Shown piece by piece: positions 9,113 to 17,918 of a stretch of 64,000 bases of DNA. Within the stretch, counting starts at the first letter, position 1, and every line of letters starts with the position of its first letter. The position numbers and the translations under genes are program-made. The notes beneath the pieces were generated by a model that saw only the letters and a program-made list of their open reading frames with translations, was not told the origin of the DNA and ran no database searches. This DNA is from Nitrospirota bacterium (lineage in GTDB: Bacteria; Nitrospirota; Nitrospiria; Nitrospirales; UBA8639), in assembly GCA_003695915.1 (NCBI GenBank), contig RFGF01000088.1:48393-112392 (forward strand), given 5' to 3'.

Positions 9113-9871
9113 GTGACACAATATCCTCATATATCTTCAGCAAAACGTCACAGAATGACCATGGTGACTCTTGCACGTCCTTTTCGTTTGACGATCAAGC
9201 ACAAAGCATTCCTTGTTAGCCTGGGATGGGTTCTGGGTCTTAGCCTGTCTTGCCTGACATCGGCTTCGACCGCGGAGAATCCAACCGATATATTGCGCCG
9301 ATCGACAGATATGGTCCGGGGTAATCCCGAGGCGCCTGTGACGTTGCTGGAATATTCCGATTTTACCTGCGGATTCTGCAAAAAATTTTTCCTGGAGACG
9401 TGGCCCAGGCTGTTGGCGCGTTACGTGGAAAGCGGCCATGTACGGTTCGTCTATCGAGATTTTCCCCGGTCTCCCAATGGTCCCGCTTTGAAGGCTGCGC
9501 AGGCCGCGCGATGTGCCGGTGATCAGCAGGCCTATTGGCAAATGCACGATCGCTTGTTCAGCAGCGATTTACGTTTTGATTCGACCGCGCTGCAAGATCA
9601 TGCTCGCGCCATTGGTCTCGATCTTCAGCAGTTCGTTCAGTGTCTGAACAGTGAGCAGCACATCGTTGCCATTTATCGTGATCGCTTGGAGGGTGGGAAC
9701 CTGGGCATTCGCGGAACGCCGGCATTCCTTTTGTTCTTGACCGCTGATCCCAGAGCCAGCACGATTGTTCACATTCCGGGTGCGTTGCCGTTTGACGTGT
9801 TCGAGCAGGAGATCGACAAGCTCTTATCCGCGGCCTCCCGGACATCGGTTCCCCCGGACGAAGGAACGTAG
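9113..9871 (+). CDS. Exported DsbA-like thioredoxin-fold oxidoreductase
   Basis: Predicted periplasmic thiol-disulfide protein of the DsbA/DSBA-like thioredoxin family. An N-terminal signal region (basic residues, then FLVSLGWVLGLSLSCL, ending near SASTA) is followed by the active site TCGFCKKF (Cys86 and Cys89) and the cis-Pro segment RGTPAFLLF. The insertion and the VRGNPEAPVTLLEYSDF opening resemble DsbA/DsbG-type and NhaA-C-type thioredoxin domains. The start is uncertain: GTG at 9113 or ATG at 9155, the latter giving a cleaner 40-residue signal peptide. No DsbB partner is nearby. Confidence 0.85.
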   Translation: MTQYPHISSAKRHRMTMVTLARPFRLTIKHKAFLVSLGWVLGLSLSCLTSASTAENPTDILRRSTDMVRGNPEAPVTLLEYSDFTCGFCKKFFLETWPRLLARYVESGHVRFVYRDFPRSPNGPALKAAQAARCAGDQQAYWQMHDRLFSSDLRFDSTALQDHARAIGLDLQQFVQCLNSEQHIVAIYRDRLEGGNLGIRGTPAFLLFLTADPRASTIVHIPGALPFDVFEQEIDKLLSAASRTSVPPDEGT

Positions 9872-9916
9872 ATCGATATCGAAAAAGTAAAAGACGCATG
9901 GGGCAAAGGACAATCC

Positions 9917-10198
9917 ATGACCGAGTCTCGAGCTTTCTGGTCGGTTGAACATGAACAGGGTCAACCCGATTTGTTTGTCTGCATGAAGTGTCTCAGCGAG
10001 GTCTTCCGCTCGCAATTGCCGGCAGAGGGATGTCCCACGTGTGGCTCCTTTTCTTCGTATGAGGCCTTTACGTTGGAAGATATCCAACAGTGGGGAACAG
10101 AGGAGCTCATTCACAAAGCCCAGCGGTTATCGGTGACCTGTTCGCGCTCAGAGAACGAGACTTCTCCGTCTTCCGAAATCGAAGAATCCCCTTCATAG
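9917..10198 (+). CDS. Small protein with a zinc-ribbon-like Cys pair motif
   Basis: A 93-aa hypothetical protein. Two Cys-x2-Cys knuckles, VCMKC (near residue 18) and GCPTC (near residue 40), suggest a single bound zinc. The C-terminus is Ser/Glu-rich and probably disordered. A ribosome site (AAGGA) precedes the ATG. It sits 13 bp before an aldehyde dehydrogenase gene and may be co-transcribed with it. I do not recognise the family. Confidence 0.7.
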   Translation: MTESRAFWSVEHEQGQPDLFVCMKCLSEVFRSQLPAEGCPTCGSFSSYEAFTLEDIQQWGTEELIHKAQRLSVTCSRSENETSPSSEIEESPS

Positions 10199-10211
10199 GT
10201 TAGCGTGTGGT

Positions 10212-11636
10212 ATGTCCGATCCGCGTCCGCTCTTAATCGGGAACAAATGGGTTCAGACGGCGGAAACTCAGCCCGTAGTGAATCCGTACGATCAGTCGGT
10301 CATCGGACACGTCTGCCAAGCCGGTCCTTCGGAGGTCCATGAAGCAATCGAGCAAGCGTGGTCAGCATTCGCCCAGCTCAAAACGATGCCCACATACGTC
10401 AAGGCGCAAGCCCTTGAGCGGATCAGCTGCACGATCGCGGCTCGTCGGGAAGAATTTGCTGGGACGATTGTGCGGGAAGCCGGAAAACCGATTACGGATG
10501 CCAGGCGGGAAGTCGATCGGGCAATTCACACATTTCGTATTGCTGCGGAAGAAAGTAAACGGATTCCTGGCGAAGTCATCTCGCTTGATGTCGTTCCTGG
10601 AGCAGAGCGTCACTCCGGGGTGGTCAAACGATTCCCGATCGGACCCATTCTTGGCATTACGCCGTTTAATTTTCCGCTCAATCTCGTCGCGCACAAAGTC
10701 GCTCCCGCTTTGGCAGCCGGAAATCCCATTCTTGTCAAACCCGCTCCGCAAACGCCCCTGACGGCCTTGCTGTTGGGTGAAGTTATCATCAATACGGATC
10801 TGCCGTCCGGAGCCGTCAGCATTCTTCCCTGTTCCAATGCCGTCGCTGAAACGCTGGTCCAAGATTCGCGCCTGAAGGCCCTGAGTTTTACAGGAAGCGC
10901 CCAGGTCGGTTGGATGCTCAAACAGCTGTGCGGTAAGAAGCGCGTGGTCCTCGAACTCGGAGGAAATGCCGGCGTGCTGGTTGAGCCAGACTGTGCGCTA
11001 GATTATGTCGTCCAGCGCTGTGTAGCTGGCGGGTTCGGATATTCGGGGCAGACATGCATTTCGGTCCAGCGAATCTTTGTCCACGAATCGATTTGCGCGG
11101 AATTTCTCTCCATGCTCGTGGATCGAGTACGCCGTCTTCCAGTCGGAGATCCTTTCAAGGAGGAAACGGTAGTGGGTCCGCTGATCAATGAGGCCGCTGC
11201 AGAACGCGTGGAAAAGTGGATTCACGAAGCGGTCGAGCAAGGAGCGCATATTGCCGCCGGGGGAACGCGTCGTGGCGCCTTTGTCGATCCTACAGTGTTG
11301 ACGTATGTATCCCGCGAGATGAAAGTCTCATGTTGCGAGGTGTTCGGTCCTGTGGTGACCGTCTCTTCCTACCAGCGCTTCGACGAGGCTCTTGAGGCGT
11401 TGAATGATTCTGATTACGGCTTACAGGCAGGGATCTTTACCAACGATCTCCGAAAGGCTTTTCAGGCCTTCGATGAGTTGGAGACTGGAGCGGTGCTCAT
11501 CAACCAAATTCCCACGTTTCGGGCCGATCATATGCCATACGGCGGAGTCAAAGACTCGGGGTTGGGACGCGAAGGCGTCAAATACGCGATCCAAGAGTTG
11601 ACCGAGCCGAAGCTTTTGATCCTGCATCTCCCCTAG
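10212..11636 (+). CDS. NAD(P)-dependent aldehyde dehydrogenase
   Basis: Aldehyde dehydrogenase superfamily enzyme, 474 aa, oxidising an unidentified aldehyde to the acid. It carries the oxyanion Asn153 in PFNFPLN, the cofactor-fold motif SFTGSAQVG, general base Glu248 in LELGGN, nucleophile Cys282 in GQTCIS and the C-terminal EVFGPV. Overall character is closest to the lactaldehyde/phosphonoacetaldehyde/non-phosphorylating GAPDH side of the family, but substrate cannot be read from sequence. It is followed by a hairpin and then the arginine decarboxylase gene. Confidence 0.9.
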   Translation: MSDPRPLLIGNKWVQTAETQPVVNPYDQSVIGHVCQAGPSEVHEAIEQAWSAFAQLKTMPTYVKAQALERISCTIAARREEFAGTIVREAGKPITDARREVDRAIHTFRIAAEESKRIPGEVISLDVVPGAERHSGVVKRFPIGPILGITPFNFPLNLVAHKVAPALAAGNPILVKPAPQTPLTALLLGEVIINTDLPSGAVSILPCSNAVAETLVQDSRLKALSFTGSAQVGWMLKQLCGKKRVVLELGGNAGVLVEPDCALDYVVQRCVAGGFGYSGQTCISVQRIFVHESICAEFLSMLVDRVRRLPVGDPFKEETVVGPLINEAAAERVEKWIHEAVEQGAHIAAGGTRRGAFVDPTVLTYVSREMKVSCCEVFGPVVTVSSYQRFDEALEALNDSDYGLQAGIFTNDLRKAFQAFDELETGAVLINQIPTFRADHMPYGGVKDSGLGREGVKYAIQELTEPKLLILHLP

Positions 11637-11649
11637 GCGTGCGTTCCCT

Positions 11650-11675
11650 GAAAAGCGGCTATCGGTTCGCTTTTC
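11650..11675 (+). terminator. Hairpin after the aldehyde dehydrogenase gene
   Basis: Inverted repeat GAAAAGCG / CGCTTTTC with a 10-base loop, 14 bp after the stop codon. The 3' arm contains four Ts but there is no longer T-tract. The remaining sequence up to 11926 shows nothing else I can name. Confidence 0.45.
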
Positions 11676-11926
11676 CTGGTCTCGTTTGTCTTTCGATTCT
11701 CCTTCATAAAAATTTTGATATCTTTCTTGAAGAAGACGGCCAGCTCTTGGTAAAAACACGCTTCGCGTCGCAGGCCGCCCATTCATCGGTCCATTCACCA
11801 CATTCCCCGGCAATCATGGAGCTCGTCGGTTGAGAATGACGGGGTGTGTGTCGGAATGGAGGGGAGGTGTCGACGCTCGTTGCCGTCATCATCGTTTGTG
11901 GTGTTGCAACCTTTCGAGGGGCGGGT

Positions 11927-12535
11927 ATGGTTCCAACGCACATGTTTTTGACCAGAGGGGTCGGCGTCCACCGAGAAAAGCTCGCGTCATTTGAGCAAGC
12001 GTTGCGAAGCGCGGGAATTGCTGCGTGCAATCTCGTCAGTGTGTCATCGATTTTTCCTCCTGATTGTAAAATCCTTCCGCGGAGTCGCGGTGTTCGGTTG
12101 CTCAATCCTGGCGAGATTACCTTCTGCGTAATGGCGCGGTGTGAAACCAATGAACGGAATCGACTGATTTCGGCCTCCATCGGGTTGGCCGTCCCGTCGG
12201 GACGAAAGTATCGCTACGGATATCTCTCCGAACATCATGCCTATGGCGAAACGGATGAGGAAGCTGGTGAGTACACGGAAGATCTGGCCGCTCAGATGCT
12301 TGCGACGACCTTGGGTATCGAGTTCGATCCCAATGTCGCGTGGAAGGAACGGGAACAAGTGTTTAAAATGGGTGGCGAGATCGTGCGAACCCAAAATATC
12401 ACACAATCCGCCATTGGCAAAGCCAATATGTGGACCACCGTCGTGGCCTGTGCCGTGTTTATTCCTCCGGAAAACATCAAGAAACACACGCTCCGTCAAT
12501 CCTCGCCGCAATCATCGCCTATAAGAAAAAAATAG
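11927..12535 (+). CDS. pdaD: Pyruvoyl-dependent arginine decarboxylase
   Basis: Converts arginine to agmatine with a self-generated pyruvoyl cofactor. The 202-aa sequence has the family opening [16 protein letters not shown], the autocleavage site VSSIFPP (expected between Ser40 and Ser41, Ser41 becoming pyruvoyl), [13 protein letters not shown] and the C-terminal HxxGxxx-free [10 protein letters not shown] strand. I chose the ATG at 11927 because it matches the usual N-terminus; an in-frame GTG at 11846 would add a hydrophobic leader not expected for this enzyme. Agmatine would feed polyamine synthesis, which fits the DHS-like gene upstream. Confidence 0.9.
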   Translation: MVPTHMFLTRGVGVHREKLASFEQALRSAGIAACNLVSVSSIFPPDCKILPRSRGVRLLNPGEITFCVMARCETNERNRLISASIGLAVPSGRKYRYGYLSEHHAYGETDEEAGEYTEDLAAQMLATTLGIEFDPNVAWKEREQVFKMGGEIVRTQNITQSAIGKANMWTTVVACAVFIPPENIKKHTLRQSSPQSSPIRKK

Positions 12536-12612
12536 CCTCGTGCGCGTCGACGATCACCATCAAGCAGTGGCGGTCCTCGATCTCAGAACCCAAGGATAAA
12601 GAGAACGGGCTA

Positions 12613-13422
12613 TCAGAGATGGAATTCGGCCCACACGATCGTATGATCTGAAGGCGAGGGGGCTAGACGAGGTTCCAGATCGACTTCCGCACGCCGACAT
12701 CGATTGGCCAACGAGGGCGTGGCCAAGATATGGTCGAATCGCCATCCTCGATTGGCTTGCACGGCATAGGGTTGCCGATAATCCCAAAAGGTAAACTGTT
12801 GCCGTCTTGGATGCTGCAGACGATAGACGTCCACGAATCCCCATGCCATCGTTGTGTGATAGGCCTGTCTGACCTCTTCGTGAAAGCACACATGCTTGAG
12901 ATGTCGTTCAGGATGATGGACGTCGATAGGAGCGGGCGCGACATTGAGATCGCCGCATAGCAGCGCTGGTTGATCCGCCGATAGATGCCGCGCGAAATAG
13001 CGTCGCAAACGGCGAAACCAGTGCAGCTTGTAAGCATATTTGGGGGAATCGATGGAAAAGCCTTGGGGCGCATAGACATTGATGACAGGAAGATCGTCGA
13101 TAAGGACATGGATCAATCGTGAAGGCTCATCCGGATCTTCTCCGTCTTCGAAGCCGGTTCTTACGACTGTGATGGGATGACGACCGAGTACGGCCACCCC
13201 GTTATAGCCTTTCGTTCCGGACATGACGACATGATATCCGGCTGCCATGAGCGGCTGCGTTGGAAAAGCATGGTCTTCCACTTTTGTTTCCTGAAGGCAG
13301 AGGACGTCCGGCCGATGCTGCTTTACCCACGTCAAAACATGTGGGAGCCTTTTGCGAACGGAATTGACATTGAACGTGGCGAGTTTGAAAGGCTGCGAAC
13401 GGTGAGCCAACCTGTCACCCAT
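12613..13422 (-). CDS. xth: Exodeoxyribonuclease III (AP endonuclease)
   Basis: Mg-dependent exonuclease/AP endonuclease for base excision repair, 269 aa. The sequence shows TFNVNSVRKRL, the metal-binding Glu in CLQETKVED, the Tyr-containing NVYAPQGF, the GDLNVAP catalytic motif and C-terminal SDHTIVWAEF with the catalytic His. The spacing matches ExoIII/XthA. It converges on the arginine decarboxylase gene with a gap of 77 bp, in which I see no clear terminator. The start at 13422 is 8 bp from the start frame of the divergent region. Confidence 0.94.
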   Translation of the reverse strand: MGDRLAHRSQPFKLATFNVNSVRKRLPHVLTWVKQHRPDVLCLQETKVEDHAFPTQPLMAAGYHVVMSGTKGYNGVAVLGRHPITVVRTGFEDGEDPDEPSRLIHVLIDDLPVINVYAPQGFSIDSPKYAYKLHWFRRLRRYFARHLSADQPALLCGDLNVAPAPIDVHHPERHLKHVCFHEEVRQAYHTTMAWGFVDVYRLQHPRRQQFTFWDYRQPYAVQANRGWRFDHILATPSLANRCRRAEVDLEPRLAPSPSDHTIVWAEFHL

Positions 13423-13498
13423 CCTTGACTTGCCATGTCCGACACGTAAAGATGATCTGTCCTTGCGATCGTATGAAAGCAGTCATTTCTCCAGGACC

Positions 13499-14119
13499 AT
13501 GAATCACCCTCCTTTGTTCACGCGTGAAGAGTTGGCTCTCATTGCCGACACGACATTTTTCCCAGCGAAGACGATCATCACCCGCAAAGTCAAACAGATG
13601 CTCGAACGGTTGCATGCCGTGCTTTCCGCTGAGCTGGCTGATCGAACCTTGATTGTGCCCCCGGGATTCGATGCTGATTCTGTCCAGTTCGTCAAAGGCG
13701 AGCACCTGGAAGATTTTCCGTATCAATATCTCGATTTTCCGCGGTTCTTTTCTCGGGAGAACACGTTTGCCTTTCGTTCGTTGTTTTGGTGGGGCCATCA
13801 TGTCGTCTTTGCGTTGATGTTGGCAGGCATCAATCTGCGACGGTATAAAGAAAATTTGTTCAATCGCTATGCCGACGTTGCTGATCGCCGGTTGGTCTTG
13901 TGCCTCAGTCCCTCATTCTGGGAGTGGAAAGAAGGACCCGGATTGACTCTCGACCTCACCAGGGCAAACAAATCTCAAGTCGCCGCAGTCCTTGCGAATC
14001 GTCCCTCGATCAAAGTCGCGCGGTTCGTGTCTCTGACCGATCCCATCGTGCAGTCGGGACAATGGATTGATGTGGGGCTTGCGGCATTCCGCGGGATGTT
14101 GCCGATTGTCACGGAATAG
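13499..14119 (+). CDS. Conserved-looking hypothetical protein
   Basis: A 206-aa soluble protein that I do not recognise. It has an N-terminal helical segment (FTREELALIADTTFF), a basic helix (IITRKVKQMLERLH), aromatic stretches (FPYQYLDFPRFF, LFWWGHH) and a C-terminal alpha/beta region. The ATG at 13499 follows CCAGGACC and gives a natural N-terminus; the frame is open further up to 13430. It is divergent from xth, so the two may share a promoter region around 13423-13498. Base composition is like its neighbours. Confidence 0.65.
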   Translation: MNHPPLFTREELALIADTTFFPAKTIITRKVKQMLERLHAVLSAELADRTLIVPPGFDADSVQFVKGEHLEDFPYQYLDFPRFFSRENTFAFRSLFWWGHHVVFALMLAGINLRRYKENLFNRYADVADRRLVLCLSPSFWEWKEGPGLTLDLTRANKSQVAAVLANRPSIKVARFVSLTDPIVQSGQWIDVGLAAFRGMLPIVTE

Positions 14120-14194
14120 CTCGCCCCATGTGCCTTCTGTAGCTGTCTTATTCCAGAGATCCCGATCCAGACGAGCAGCAGGTTGGGGCTTCAT

Positions 14195-14743
14195 TTATTC
14201 TTCCTCTTGGAGCCCGAGCGCCTCGACAAGTTGTGGCATCGTCCATGCGCGTGTCGGCGCGAGTACGACTCGCTCGATGTCGGCGGCCTTCAACACGGCC
14301 TCGACCAGTCGGTCTTGCTCCGTGAATCGGGAATGCTCATTCGAAGCGAAGAAGATCACCTTTGCGGGCAACAGTGTACCGGGGTTGACCAAAACGATAT
14401 CGGCACGCACAGGTCGAATCGTGCGCACGATGGTTTGCCGACTCATTTCATCTGGGCCCGTGATGTTCACTAAAGAAAGGAGGGGAAGCCTTCCAAATAC
14501 TAAATACGTATCGCGCACGACCAATTGGATCAGGTTATACAGGTGCGCCTCCTCTTTCGTGAAAATGGGGCGGGGCACCACCATCGTGTGTTCGGCGAGG
14601 GATGAAGAGGGCAGGGTGAGCGAAGAATTCGATCGGCGCTGCCAGATGAGCCAGAGGATCATCGTCAGCGTAGCGAGCAAGACAATCAGGAGAATCGGGA
14701 AAAAGACGGTAGAGAATAGGGTAAAAATCGAGTGGACCTCCAT
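14195..14743 (-). CDS. Membrane-anchored DUF2726 protein
   Basis: A 182-aa protein with one N-terminal membrane segment (about residues 9-32) followed by a soluble domain resembling DUF2726, an endonuclease-like fold of unproved activity: TKEEAHLYNLIQLVV, RADIVLVNPGTLLPAKVIFF and DIERVVLAPTRAW. The canonical acidic residue after the 'viELD' strand appears altered to FFASNEHS, so nuclease activity is doubtful. The ATG at 14743 was chosen because residues further upstream in frame overlap anmK and do not look like protein. Its start lies 30 bp downstream of the anmK stop, suggesting co-transcription. Confidence 0.7.
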   Translation of the reverse strand: MEVHSIFTLFSTVFFPILLIVLLATLTMILWLIWQRRSNSSLTLPSSSLAEHTMVVPRPIFTKEEAHLYNLIQLVVRDTYLVFGRLPLLSLVNITGPDEMSRQTIVRTIRPVRADIVLVNPGTLLPAKVIFFASNEHSRFTEQDRLVEAVLKAADIERVVLAPTRAWTMPQLVEALGLQEEE

Positions 14744-14772
14744 GGAGATCCATCGCCTGACTAGAGACGCGC

Positions 14773-15942
14773 TCAGGAGCATACCGACCGTCCTCCACGT
14801 CCAGGCACGATATTTCCCAGAAGCACAGGATGACGAGCACCGGTCACTGCCGGGATATTGGCACACACGCCGTGCCAAGTTTGATACGCCAAGACCGCAA
14901 AGGCGAAGGCTTCAAATGCCTTGCAGGGGATCCCGTGCTGATCCATGGGTTGAACAGGTAAAGGATGCAAGGCCTGCGTTAATTCAGCCACCAGCGTTCC
15001 ATTGAACACCCCGCCGCCTCCGAGAATGACTTCGTGGATATCCGACGGGATCCAGCGGCGGGCTTCGGCAATGGAAATGGCGATAAACCGGCAGCAGGTG
15101 GCCAGAAGATCGGCATCGGTGAGCGATCGTCGTCTGGCGCGACGAAGAATGGTTTGGATAAACGCCTGCCCAAATTGCTCGCGTCCTGTCGATTTAGGAG
15201 GCGATTGGGCAAAGAATGGGTGTGCAAGGAGATGTGCGAGTAATTTGGGATGCACCCGACCGCGTTGTGCGAGCCGTCCTCCTCGATCCATGTGCTGTGT
15301 GCCGTTCGACAAGGCGGTCATCAGGCCGTCCAGCAGCATGTTGCACGGACCGGTGTCGAATGCCTGAATTTTGTCGAGCGATCTCGCGGCAGGAAGATAC
15401 GTGAGATTCGCGATCCCGCCCAGGTTGACAACCATCCGGGCTCGAAAACGATGACGAAACTGGATCCAATGAACATAAGGCGTCAACGGGGCTCCCTCGC
15501 CGCCTGCTGCGAGATCGCGCGAGCGGAAATCGGAAATGGTCGTGATTCCTGTGCGTTCGGCGATGACGGCGGCATTGCCGAGTTGGAGCGTTGAACGAAT
15601 TTTACCAAATGGTGGTTCAGACACGGGACGAGGACGATGATGCACGGTCTGCCCATGGGAGCCGATCAGGTCGATTTGATGCGGAGCGAGTCCCGTGACT
15701 TTGATGGCTCGGAGGGCGGCTCGAGCGAAAAATTCCCCCAGCAAGCTGTGCAAATGACAGATGTCGGCGACCGTTCCCGATTCGGCTGCTCGCAGCACAC
15801 GATCTCGAAGCGGCGAAGGATACGCCGACGACGCAAATCCCTTCAAACGTGTTCGCAAACGATGCCCGGTTCCGTGAATCTCGACCACGGCAGCATCGAC
15901 GCCATCCGCCGATGTGCCGGACATCAGTCCCAACACGTTCAT
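14773..15942 (-). CDS. anmK: Anhydro-N-acetylmuramic acid kinase
   Basis: Cell-wall recycling enzyme that opens and phosphorylates 1,6-anhydro-MurNAc using ATP. The 389-aa sequence begins with the family signature GLMSGTSADGVDAA, and continues with IGSHGQTVHHRP, DFRSRDLAAGGEGAPL and VVNLGGIANLTYLP, AFDTGPCN and LGGGGVFN, all typical of AnmK. Length is normal. The gene precedes the DUF2726 gene and follows a GNAT gene on the same strand. Confidence 0.95.
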   Translation of the reverse strand: MNVLGLMSGTSADGVDAAVVEIHGTGHRLRTRLKGFASSAYPSPLRDRVLRAAESGTVADICHLHSLLGEFFARAALRAIKVTGLAPHQIDLIGSHGQTVHHRPRPVSEPPFGKIRSTLQLGNAAVIAERTGITTISDFRSRDLAAGGEGAPLTPYVHWIQFRHRFRARMVVNLGGIANLTYLPAARSLDKIQAFDTGPCNMLLDGLMTALSNGTQHMDRGGRLAQRGRVHPKLLAHLLAHPFFAQSPPKSTGREQFGQAFIQTILRRARRRSLTDADLLATCCRFIAISIAEARRWIPSDIHEVILGGGGVFNGTLVAELTQALHPLPVQPMDQHGIPCKAFEAFAFAVLAYQTWHGVCANIPAVTGARHPVLLGNIVPGRGGRSVCS

Positions 15943-16030
15943 CGTTTTAGATAGATCAACATCAAGGTTCGCGAAATGGAGGCGTGTTCAAGCGAGGCTC
16001 TCTGTCCAGTGATTGCGGGCGATTTGTTGA

Positions 16031-16429
16031 TCAATGGCGGCGCTTCCACACCATCCCCGTTTGTTCCTTATCGCTGAACCCCAAGGAGGCATAAAAGGCG
16101 TGCTGTCGCCGTGTGCAGAGCCAAAACAATTCCACGCGAGCCAGATCAGGATGGTTCAGGATGCGCTGCATGAGTTGCGTGCCGATGTCCCGGCCTTGAT
16201 ACGCTGTGTCGACGATAACATCCCAGATCGAGGCTCGAAACACATAATCGGTGAGGACTCGGCCGCACGCGATGAGTCGGTCTCTATCCCATCCGGTTAT
16301 GATCACATCGGAATGCTCCAGCATGATTCGAGTGTCCTCCAACGTCCGTCCCCGGGCCCAATCCGTTTGCTCGAATAGCGGCAGAAGCAGACGGGGGTCG
16401 AAATCTTTTCGGTCAGAAAACGTAATCAT
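16031..16429 (-). CDS. GNAT-family N-acetyltransferase
   Basis: A 132-aa single-domain GNAT protein expected to transfer an acetyl group from acetyl-CoA. The core fold is visible: LIACGRVLTDYV (beta-3/4 hairpin), DVIVDTAYQGRDIGTQLMQRIL with the acetyl-CoA pyrophosphate loop Q-G-R-D-I-G, VELFWLCTRRQHAFYASLGF. Substrate is unknown. The gene is divergent from the small zinc-ribbon gene at 16504. Confidence 0.88.
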   Translation of the reverse strand: MITFSDRKDFDPRLLLPLFEQTDWARGRTLEDTRIMLEHSDVIITGWDRDRLIACGRVLTDYVFRASIWDVIVDTAYQGRDIGTQLMQRILNHPDLARVELFWLCTRRQHAFYASLGFSDKEQTGMVWKRRH

Positions 16430-16503
16430 CTCTGGAGAATGAGCACAGTTCTGTATTACACTACATCCCGAGCCAAAGACCGGATGTCGATGGAGAACGT
16501 ACT

Positions 16504-16683
16504 ATGGTCATGTTAGTCCGAAAATGTCCCAAATGTCATTTGTTGTTCTGGGCAAAAGAAGAGGATATCGACTATCCCGATCCCAATACCATGAAGGTCG
16601 TGTGTCAACATTGTCAGCATATCGTCAGAATTCCTCTGATCGAGGAGGGAGCCAATGCCCATGCACCAAAAATGGGGCACTGA
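16504..16683 (+). CDS. 59-aa zinc-ribbon peptide
   Basis: Short gene with a GGAGAA ribosome site seven bases before ATG. The product has two Cys-x2-Cys knuckles, RKCPKCH (Cys8, Cys11) and VCQHCQH (Cys34, Cys37), separated by 22 residues, the pattern of a small zinc ribbon, and a short polar tail. The role is unknown; proteins of this size often serve as regulatory or adaptor zinc ribbons. It precedes an esterase gene by 87 bp. Confidence 0.72.
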   Translation: MVMLVRKCPKCHLLFWAKEEDIDYPDPNTMKVVCQHCQHIVRIPLIEEGANAHAPKMGH

Positions 16684-16770
16684 ATGGTGCTTCGCGTGCA
16701 GCGTACCTGAAATCGAACGCTTGGCTCAATCTGACAACGGCGTCAAATCCCGATAAATCTAGTTATTGCG

Positions 16771-17499
16771 ATGCGTCGGGACATCATAGCAGGGCTCGAG
16801 ACAGTGATCACAGGGGGGCCGGATCGAGAGGGCGGTGGGGACGGTCCCCTGGTTGTCCTGCTCCACGGTTTCGGAGCCCCAGGCGATGACTTGGTGCCGT
16901 TATGGCGGATGTTGGATGTCCCGGAAAGCGTTCGGTTTGTGTTTCCGTCTGGGCCGCTCCGCCTGTCGATGGGAATGGGAGATTCGCGAGCTTGGTGGAT
17001 GCTGGATATGGATCGCCTCATTCGCGAGCGAACCAGCGGCAATTGGATGACGTTGATCAAAGAAGTGCCGGAAGGACTTGGCGCTGCCCGCGAGCAGGTC
17101 GCCCGTTTTGTCGCCGAGCTAGAGCATCGCCTGGCCGTTGCCCCCCAACACATGCTTCTTGGGGGATTTTCTCAAGGGGCAATACTCGCCTGTGACCTCG
17201 TTCTCCGGTCTGAGCAGCCGTTCGCCGGAATGATCCTGCTCTCCGGGACGATCATCGCGTATGATGAGTGGATGTCTCGGATCCCTGCTCGAAGAGGAAT
17301 GCCTGTCTTTCAGTCCCACGGTACCGACGATCCGATTTTAGCCTACGAAGTCGCTCAGCAACTGCGGGAGGCCTTTCGCGCAGGAGGGCTTGAGGTCGAA
17401 TGGCATGAATTTCGTGGCGGACATGAAATCCCATTATTGGTTCTCGAACGGTTAGGGCTGTTTATTCGCCGTGTCTTCAGTGGCGCTTCGCCTACTTAG
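16771..17499 (+). CDS. Phospholipase/carboxylesterase-type alpha/beta hydrolase
   Basis: Serine esterase of the carboxylesterase/thioesterase (YpfH/EstB-like) family, 242 aa, probably cytoplasmic. The oxyanion strand VVLLHGFGAPGDD is followed by the nucleophile elbow GGFSQGAI (Ser134), SHGTDDPIL (catalytic Asp) and GGHEIP (catalytic His). Natural substrate is unknown. The start at 16771 lacks a strong ribosome site, and an upstream gene ends 87 bp before it. Confidence 0.88.
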   Translation: MRRDIIAGLETVITGGPDREGGGDGPLVVLLHGFGAPGDDLVPLWRMLDVPESVRFVFPSGPLRLSMGMGDSRAWWMLDMDRLIRERTSGNWMTLIKEVPEGLGAAREQVARFVAELEHRLAVAPQHMLLGGFSQGAILACDLVLRSEQPFAGMILLSGTIIAYDEWMSRIPARRGMPVFQSHGTDDPILAYEVAQQLREAFRAGGLEVEWHEFRGGHEIPLLVLERLGLFIRRVFSGASPT

Positions 17500-17610
17500 G
17501 TCTATGAGCCAATCGTCGCCTGATGAACCAGGCTGCGATAGCGCCGAATTGCATAGCTGTGCAGCACTGACTATAGTGACAAGCAATCATTCGCGTTCAA
17601 GGTAAGGATC

Positions 17611-17850
17611 ATGATTTCTCCGGAAGATTTAACTTTGTATATTCAACGCGCACTCGGCGACGCGACCGTCACGATCACCGATCGAACGGGAACGTCCGAT
17701 CATTTTTCCATTCGCGTCGTTTCCAATGCTTTTAACGGTAAAAATCTTTTAGATCGCCACCGGATGATCTATCAAGCGCTCGATGAACCGATGAAAGACG
17801 GACGCATTCACGCATTGGAAATACAGGCCAAAACGCCTGACGAAGTCTAG
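17611..17850 (+). CDS. bolA: BolA-family protein
   Basis: A 79-aa BolA/IbaG-like protein. The class II KH-like fold is recognisable from VTITDRTGTSDHFSIRVVSNAFNGKNLLDRHRMI and IHALEIQAKTP; the helix-turn with NLLDRHRMIY and the conserved His are as expected. BolA proteins work with monothiol glutaredoxins in Fe-S cluster trafficking, and such a glutaredoxin is encoded 68 bp downstream, so the pair probably acts as a complex. Confidence 0.92.
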   Translation: MISPEDLTLYIQRALGDATVTITDRTGTSDHFSIRVVSNAFNGKNLLDRHRMIYQALDEPMKDGRIHALEIQAKTPDEV

Positions 17851-17918
17851 CTCACCCAGCCGATGCGGTGAATGGCCGTCGAGGTTTTGCGCACATGTTG
17901 CCAGGAAGGAGGGACTTT

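Noticed and set aside
11846..11926. Longer N-terminus for the arginine decarboxylase starting at GTG 11846
   Set aside because: The extra residues form a hydrophobic leader absent from this cytoplasmic enzyme family; the ATG at 11927 matches the family start.
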